A DNA stretch of 64,000 nt from Flavobacterium terrae (lineage in GTDB: Bacteria > Bacteroidota > Bacteroidia > Flavobacteriales > Flavobacteriaceae): positions 186,001 to 250,000 of the forward strand of contig NZ_FQZI01000004.1 of NCBI RefSeq assembly GCF_900142035.1, in the 5' to 3' direction. Position 1 is the stretch's first letter, and each line of letters starts with the position of its first letter. Positions 58,890 to 64,000 of the stretch are shown here, piece by piece. Made by a program: the position numbers and the translations under genes. Below the pieces are notes generated by a model, which worked only from the letters and a program-made list of their open reading frames with translations, ran no database searches and was not told the origin of the DNA.

Positions 58890-61800
58890 ATGACAAAACG
58901 ATTTAATGATTATAAAAGCCACATTGTTACTAGAGGAGAAACCACACAAGACATTTGTTTTCGCTATGGAATTCAAGAAAGCGACTTAGTAAAAGCAAAC
59001 CCACATATTAAATTAGCTGTTTTTGGAGGAGGCTTTTTTAGCGCACAAATTTTCCGTTTAGACATTAAACAAGGAGATAAACTAAACATTCCATTTTACA
59101 ATAAAGACAAGGATAAAAAAGGGGTAAAAACCATCCAAGGAAACAAAATTGCAAAAGTTGGCGTTTGGGAAAACTACGAAGTAGTGGAATGGCACGAAGG
59201 CACACCACAAGAAGACAGGGATCCATCAAAAGTAAATTGGGATTTGTACTTAATGAGAAACGGTACAAAACCTGAACTTGTACTACAAAAAAAGGAAGGT
59301 AAAATTCGTTTTCAGGAAAAAGCTGCTGGTAACAAATATAAAGTGGTTGGTTATCTTCATGAGCCAGAACTAAACAGCACTAGCGCTATTCTAGTAGATG
59401 TAAAACCCGCTGAAAAAAGAGAGATTTTAGGTGTAAAAATTAGTGACATAAACAACAAACCTATCAAAGAAGCAATCTCTTATGGTCAAACGATAAACGT
59501 ACATGTCGAGACCACAGGGATGAAAGATGAATACGTATATCTTTCACTCTGGGAAGATGATGCAAAAGGAGAAGGTCACAATGAGTCTAACAAACTCAAT
59601 CTGGTTGCCGAAGGAAAAGTTTTAGTTGGAAACAAAGGAGTGGCTCACAAGCAATTTGTTTTAAAAGCTGATTTTAAGAAAATAGCCAATGCATATTTAT
59701 CTAAAGGAGATTCCGACGAAGGAAGTACTCACGAATACTATGTGACCGCCTACGCATCGGGCGAAAGCAAAGTCAGCAAAAATATTAATGTAATAAACCC
59801 TGATTATCAAGAAAAAAGAAAATCAGAAACGCAAGAGCACTTAAAAGGAACGGAACAAACCACTAAAAAAGAATCTACTTCAACTACGCCAATTGCGAGT
59901 GAAACCATAAAGGTTAAACCAGATGCAGTAAAAATTGAAGTAGCCGAGAGTACTACAGTGGCTAAAGTAGCCGATTCTAAACCTATAGTCGCTGGAGTCG
60001 AAGCTCTTGTAGATGCATATTTTGCAAAAGAAGAATTCAAAAAAGAAACTTCTGAAACAGATGGACAACATAAATATACCTTCCAAAAGAATAATAAGGA
60101 TATTAACAAGGATGAAATCGCCGCTATCATTAAAAAACGAGTTGATGAAAAGGTCAAAAAAGACAAAAAATATGCTAAACTTGATGACATAAAAAATGCA
60201 TTGACTCAAAAATCGTATGCTAAAGGAACCAGTATCACTTTTAATTTATACAAGCTTGGTCCTGAATATGTAAAAATAAACAATGCCCCTCTGGAAGAAG
60301 AAGTGTATGTAGTGGCAAAAACAGTACATTTAGATGGTAAAGAAGTAATCATCAAGATTAGAGAAAAAGAAGAAATCTTAGTGGCTAAAGATGCCGATTT
60401 AAAAGTGCTTGAAGCCAAAGAAAACGGCAATGAAATAACAGAATTAAAAGCTAAAGCCGAGAATGGAATTGCTAAAGTCAAGATAAAACTTCGTCCAAAA
60501 TCAGACGAAGATTTAAAAACATGGAAGGAAAAACTTAAAGGTATTAAGGATGGCACTCACACTTATACTTTTGGAGGAGATGGCAACAAAACTAAAACTG
60601 ACGATGAGAAAAAGAAGATAGCAGGAATTATTCTCAAAAAGGTCAACGAATCTCTTTCATCACAAAAGAAATTTGCTAAACTTGAGGATATTGTAAAAGC
60701 TTTAACCAATGAAGTTTACAACAAAGGGGAGCAAATCACTTTTGATGTTTATAAAGAAACAACTGAGTATCTTTGGCTAAAAGCAGAATGTACTGGAGAC
60801 GTTAAAAAACATGAAGGGGAATTTTTGAAGCGTGAGGGTGCTTATTTCATGGTTGGGAAGAAATGTGAGTGTGAAGCGAGAATCAGAGCATTTATAAGAA
60901 TGGTGAGAGTAGGAGAAGGAACTGGAGAAATGATTAAATCTCTCAATAAAAATAAAGAAACTGTTTATATTGCTCATGACTTTGAAATTGGTTATACAAC
61001 AGGATATGGAGGTGTTAAAATTACTGATTTGAGTACACATCCACAGACAATCTATGAAGGTGGATCTTCTGCAGCAGGAGCTTATCAGGTTATGAGGTAT
61101 ACTTGGTGGGAACTAGCTGGTTTTGAAGTTGAAGATAAAAAGAAAACAGGCAAGTATTTCGAAGAACGTGATCTTTTAAAGAAGTATAAAATCTTAGATT
61201 ATTCAGCAGAATCTCAAGACAAAATATGCGTTGCTCTTATGAAAAAGCAAAGACCAAATCTTATCACTAAAATTATCGCAAATAAGATTGAAGAAGCAAT
61301 ACAGAAAGAAGCCTGTTTTATTTGGGCAAGCTTGCCTGAAACAGAAAACGAAAGTCATTATACGATGCCTAAAGATAAGACTAAGAAACAACCTGCTACT
61401 CCACTGAAAACATGTATGGAACATTACAATCAATTTTTGGAAGAAGAATTAGAAGGAAATAGCAAGTTGCATCTTAAAAAAGGCTTTTTAAAAGACTTTG
61501 ATATTACTTGTTGTAGTGGAAATGGATCTATTGGTACATGTTCAGATGACAGAACACAATGTTTCGAATATGCTGATGTGGTAACAAATCCAAGATTGAA
61601 TAATCAAAGTGATAATGTAAACAAAAACAGATGGCATCGTACCAAAAGATATAATAATAGTCATCCAGAAGGTTATTATCATACTGGAACTGATATTTTG
61701 GCTTCTTCAGGCACAACAGTAAAATCAATGTTATGTGGAACTGTCTATGATTTAAAAGATAGTTTTACAGCAAATGAATATCAAGAAAATAGTTTAGGTA

Positions 61801-62108
61801 ATTATATTGTTATAAAATCAAAAGATAAAGACGGAGAGGATGTTTATATTAAATATTGTCATTTAGACGAAATAACTGTTACAAAGAATCAAAAAGTGAA
61901 ACATGGTGACTCAATAGGTAAATCAGGTAGCACAGGCAATGCAGCTTCAGTTTATGAAAAAGGGAAACTAATTCATGGAATAGATCCAGTATACAGGCAC
62001 ATACACATAGAGGCAGCAACTAGTGCCAGTTTTGGCAGTACTCGTGTTGATCCAGAAAAATACATGAAAACAAAATTTGACGAAACCACAAAAGGAAACC
62101 CAGAATGA
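58890..62108 (+). CDS. Large LysM/lysozyme-like/M23 peptidoglycan hydrolase, putative effector
   Basis: The 1072-residue protein has a LysM-like start (VTRGETTQDICFRYGIQESDLVKANPHI), an Ig-like region near 170-310 and a Pro/Thr/Lys linker. Two similar helical modules follow, near 397-463 and 558-634 (KKYAKLDDIKNALTQKSYAKG and KKFAKLEDIVKALTNEVYNKG). A lysozyme-like domain has its likely catalytic Glu in RVGEGTGEM near 677 and SAAGAYQVMRYTWW. A C-terminal M23 peptidase has HTGTD near 930 and HIHIEA near 1036. There is no Sec signal, so export by a contractile or other system is likely. It overlaps the following lipoprotein gene by 4 bp. Confidence 0.78.
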   Translation: MTKRFNDYKSHIVTRGETTQDICFRYGIQESDLVKANPHIKLAVFGGGFFSAQIFRLDIKQGDKLNIPFYNKDKDKKGVKTIQGNKIAKVGVWENYEVVEWHEGTPQEDRDPSKVNWDLYLMRNGTKPELVLQKKEGKIRFQEKAAGNKYKVVGYLHEPELNSTSAILVDVKPAEKREILGVKISDINNKPIKEAISYGQTINVHVETTGMKDEYVYLSLWEDDAKGEGHNESNKLNLVAEGKVLVGNKGVAHKQFVLKADFKKIANAYLSKGDSDEGSTHEYYVTAYASGESKVSKNINVINPDYQEKRKSETQEHLKGTEQTTKKESTSTTPIASETIKVKPDAVKIEVAESTTVAKVADSKPIVAGVEALVDAYFAKEEFKKETSETDGQHKYTFQKNNKDINKDEIAAIIKKRVDEKVKKDKKYAKLDDIKNALTQKSYAKGTSITFNLYKLGPEYVKINNAPLEEEVYVVAKTVHLDGKEVIIKIREKEEILVAKDADLKVLEAKENGNEITELKAKAENGIAKVKIKLRPKSDEDLKTWKEKLKGIKDGTHTYTFGGDGNKTKTDDEKKKIAGIILKKVNESLSSQKKFAKLEDIVKALTNEVYNKGEQITFDVYKETTEYLWLKAECTGDVKKHEGEFLKREGAYFMVGKKCECEARIRAFIRMVRVGEGTGEMIKSLNKNKETVYIAHDFEIGYTTGYGGVKITDLSTHPQTIYEGGSSAAGAYQVMRYTWWELAGFEVEDKKKTGKYFEERDLLKKYKILDYSAESQDKICVALMKKQRPNLITKIIANKIEEAIQKEACFIWASLPETENESHYTMPKDKTKKQPATPLKTCMEHYNQFLEEELEGNSKLHLKKGFLKDFDITCCSGNGSIGTCSDDRTQCFEYADVVTNPRLNNQSDNVNKNRWHRTKRYNNSHPEGYYHTGTDILASSGTTVKSMLCGTVYDLKDSFTANEYQENSLGNYIVIKSKDKDGEDVYIKYCHLDEITVTKNQKVKHGDSIGKSGSTGNAASVYEKGKLIHGIDPVYRHIHIEAATSASFGSTRVDPEKYMKTKFDETTKGNPE

Positions 62109-63109
62109 AATTAAAACTCTTATTACTTAATTTGTTAACTGTACTATTTATAGTAAGTTGTAACGGACAGGAAAAACCAAAAACAATACCATCTAAGGAA
62201 AAAACTGATGAGTCCTCGTTGACAGATAATTTTTATAAGTTAAAAAAATTGTGCTTTAATTCAGATGAAAAGCTAATTTTCTCATCTGAATTAATAAAAA
62301 ACAAAGGTAAGTTCACTATTTATTATATTCCATTTTCAGAACAAAACAATAACTATTATAATAATTTTGAAAAGAATAACGACATAACACTTTTGCATGA
62401 TGAATTAAATTCTACAAATTATTATTCTCCTTCAGATAATAAAAAAATCGAAGCAATTTTAAAAGAAAAAACAAAAAAGGAAAATGATTTCGCTATAATA
62501 GGGACATATATCCCCAAAGAATTTATTACCATTGAGAGTGATAACGAATATTCTGTCAACTTTCCCTTTACTCAAAAGTATTATAAAAAAGAAAATGATA
62601 AATGGGTTTTTCTTTTTGAAAAGAAAATTTTAAAACCAGAAGATGAGATAAATCATAATTCTAAAAAATATATTACATCTCTTTCGTCTCAAAACAAACA
62701 AGCTAATAACCCTACTAAAAACTATTCAGCAAACGGGCGTTGGTTAATCGATTGTGAAAACGGAGTTGGTAAGTTAACTATTAAAGACAAAGAAGCTTCT
62801 TTGATTGTTCTTTACAATCAAATTTACATAGATATGATAGAACTTAAAAGAAATGATGCCGAAAAAGGAATTGCATACAAACTAAAAGAAATACCTGAAG
62901 ACATAGGAAATATAGGAAGAGATCTAAATTGGAAAGAGTATCTAAATGATGAACCAATAGCCTATATAAAATTTATTAACGATAAAACCATTAAATTTTA
63001 CTGGTACGGTTTTTACAACAAAAAGACAAAAAAGAGAGAATTTGAAGAAAATAATTTCAATCAAGAAACGCCAAACAAAGAAATAGTATTAAAGCTATGT
63101 CCAAAGTAA
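62105..63109 (+). CDS. Lipoprotein, putative immunity protein, 334 aa
   Basis: Signal MKLKLLLLNLLTVLFIVSC gives a lipobox Cys19, placing it in the periplasm or outer membrane. The mature part is rich in Lys, Asn and Asp and shows no family I know. Its start overlaps the effector stop by 4 bp, the usual layout of toxin and immunity. A periplasmic anchored protein would be in the right place to block a peptidoglycan hydrolase. Immunity is inferred from position only. Confidence 0.65.
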   Translation: MKLKLLLLNLLTVLFIVSCNGQEKPKTIPSKEKTDESSLTDNFYKLKKLCFNSDEKLIFSSELIKNKGKFTIYYIPFSEQNNNYYNNFEKNNDITLLHDELNSTNYYSPSDNKKIEAILKEKTKKENDFAIIGTYIPKEFITIESDNEYSVNFPFTQKYYKKENDKWVFLFEKKILKPEDEINHNSKKYITSLSSQNKQANNPTKNYSANGRWLIDCENGVGKLTIKDKEASLIVLYNQIYIDMIELKRNDAEKGIAYKLKEIPEDIGNIGRDLNWKEYLNDEPIAYIKFINDKTIKFYWYGFYNKKTKKREFEENNFNQETPNKEIVLKLCPK

Positions 63110-63125
63110 AGATTAACAACAATAA

Positions 63126-64000
63126 ATGAAAAAAATATTTTTATCAATTATCATTGGATTACTTGTATCCAACTGCAAAAAAGAGAAAACCAATGTTAAA
63201 TCTAAAATTGTTGTACCAAAAACAGAAACATTAAGCAAACACCAATCAAATAATAGTGTTAAGTTAAAAGAAGAAAGCTCTAAAGATGAAAAAGAGTCTT
63301 TTGTTTTTAGTTGTGGCACTGGTTGCGCTATAGTATATGATGAAATGTCTAGAAAAAGAAAGGAGAATTCAATAGAAATTAAATATACAGTTACACAATA
63401 TATTAATGATAATGCAGAAAATGAATCTTTTAAAACATATATTTTTGAAAGTGATGAAAAAGGATATCTAAAAAGCATTCATTTGATTAATAATCAAATA
63501 AACCTTTTGAATGATGATAGTTTTATTTGGAAAGAAAAATTTACTGAAATCGGAATTGAATTATTTCCAAAAGGTTTAATAAGTAATTCACTATTCAAAA
63601 AATTTGAATTTAAATATACTGTTACTGAAGTCGAAACGGAAGAAGATACAAAGTATTTAATAAAAATAAATTTAAGAGATAAAGAAACAAATAAGATTCA
63701 AAAAATAGATTTCACCCCTGAAAACCTATATAACAAAAATCTTAATTTAAACACTTCAAGCCATTCTTATTTTAATCCCAACCAAAGCTTAATAAAAGCA
63801 TCCGAAGGAATAGAAAGGTACCATGACTTAATAGTTCTTGATTATAATTTTGATGGTTTAGAAGATTTTGCAATAATAAATTATGAAGGAAGCAATGGCG
63901 GACCTCAATTTGCTTACTTCAAACAAAATTCAAAAAAGCAATTTGAATTAGACGAAAGTTTTACAAATGAAATACGATTTTTTCCATTAGAAATGAACCA
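63126..64000 (+). CDS. Lipoprotein, partial, XAC2610-like
   Basis: A frame from the ATG at 63126 is open to the right edge (291 codons), so the end is missing. Signal MKKIFLSIIIGLLVSNC gives a lipobox Cys17. Near the end VLDYNFDGLEDFAIINYEGSNGGPQFAYF matches the FG-GAP-like XAC2610 pattern, found in proteins that protect against periplasmic effectors. It starts 16 bp after the previous lipoprotein gene, in the same probable effector/immunity unit. Confidence 0.7.
   Translation, partial: MKKIFLSIIIGLLVSNCKKEKTNVKSKIVVPKTETLSKHQSNNSVKLKEESSKDEKESFVFSCGTGCAIVYDEMSRKRKENSIEIKYTVTQYINDNAENESFKTYIFESDEKGYLKSIHLINNQINLLNDDSFIWKEKFTEIGIELFPKGLISNSLFKKFEFKYTVTEVETEEDTKYLIKINLRDKETNKIQKIDFTPENLYNKNLNLNTSSHSYFNPNQSLIKASEGIERYHDLIVLDYNFDGLEDFAIINYEGSNGGPQFAYFKQNSKKQFELDESFTNEIRFFPLEMN

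Noticed and set aside
59807..60556. Long - strand frames opposite the peptidoglycan hydrolase
   Set aside because: Ser/Phe-rich shadows of Lys/Glu-rich coding sequence; no start signal or domain.

Overview
The window is chromosomal DNA of a member of the Flavobacteriaceae, most likely Flavobacterium. Four things point there: AT-rich sequence, two secreted proteins with type IX secretion sorting tails, an S46 dipeptidyl-peptidase, and promoters of the Bacteroidota form (TTTG, then a TAnnTTTG box at about -7). No rRNA or tRNA gene was seen.

1-31 kb is mostly conserved housekeeping sequence: an RlmB-type methyltransferase (cut by the left edge), rhomboid protease, rarA, a radC/ABC-transporter/HAD operon, mpl, a DPP7-type peptidase, obgE, adk, hpt, purK/purE, an M3 oligopeptidase, a GbsR/MarR-regulated operon (DUF2071, TIGR01777 and SRPBCC proteins), a small cystatin-like protein, a UbiA-like membrane protein, gcvP and a truncated hemoglobin. 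A structured RNA of the Flavo-1 type lies near 10.2 kb.

31-41 kb holds two paralogous T9SS-secreted repeat proteins, a LytTR response regulator with its periplasmic-propeller histidine kinase, a FabH-like synthase and small exported proteins. Matching direct repeats of 21 bp period lie upstream of both secreted-protein genes and look like LytTR operators.

41-49 kb is a complete type II-C CRISPR-Cas locus: cas1-cas2 on the + strand, an array of 25 repeats, a 1458-aa cas9 on the - strand, and a tracrRNA divergent from cas9. The tracrRNA anti-repeat shows that crRNA is read from the - strand, in the same direction as cas9.

49-56 kb carries an HsdR-N-like nuclease-fold protein, small unknown genes, a lipoprotein/TPR histidine kinase/NarL-type regulator operon, a structured-leader membrane protein and an XRE regulator. 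A 14-bp dyad (TACGG-N4-CCGTA or close variants) lies upstream of cas1, between cas9 and tracrRNA, upstream of a DUF4352 gene, inside the kinase gene just ahead of the response regulator, and ahead of the membrane-protein gene at 54.3 kb. In nearly every case a TAnnTTTG box follows 21-23 nt downstream. This suggests one regulon that places the whole CRISPR-Cas system under the neighbouring two-component system. It is the main discovery candidate of the window.

56-64 kb holds a fatty-acid desaturase, an unknown cytosolic protein, and a 1072-aa protein with a LysM-like N-terminus, a lysozyme-like domain and an M23 peptidase domain. Two lipoprotein genes follow it, consistent with a peptidoglycan-degrading effector and its immunity proteins; the last gene is cut by the right edge.
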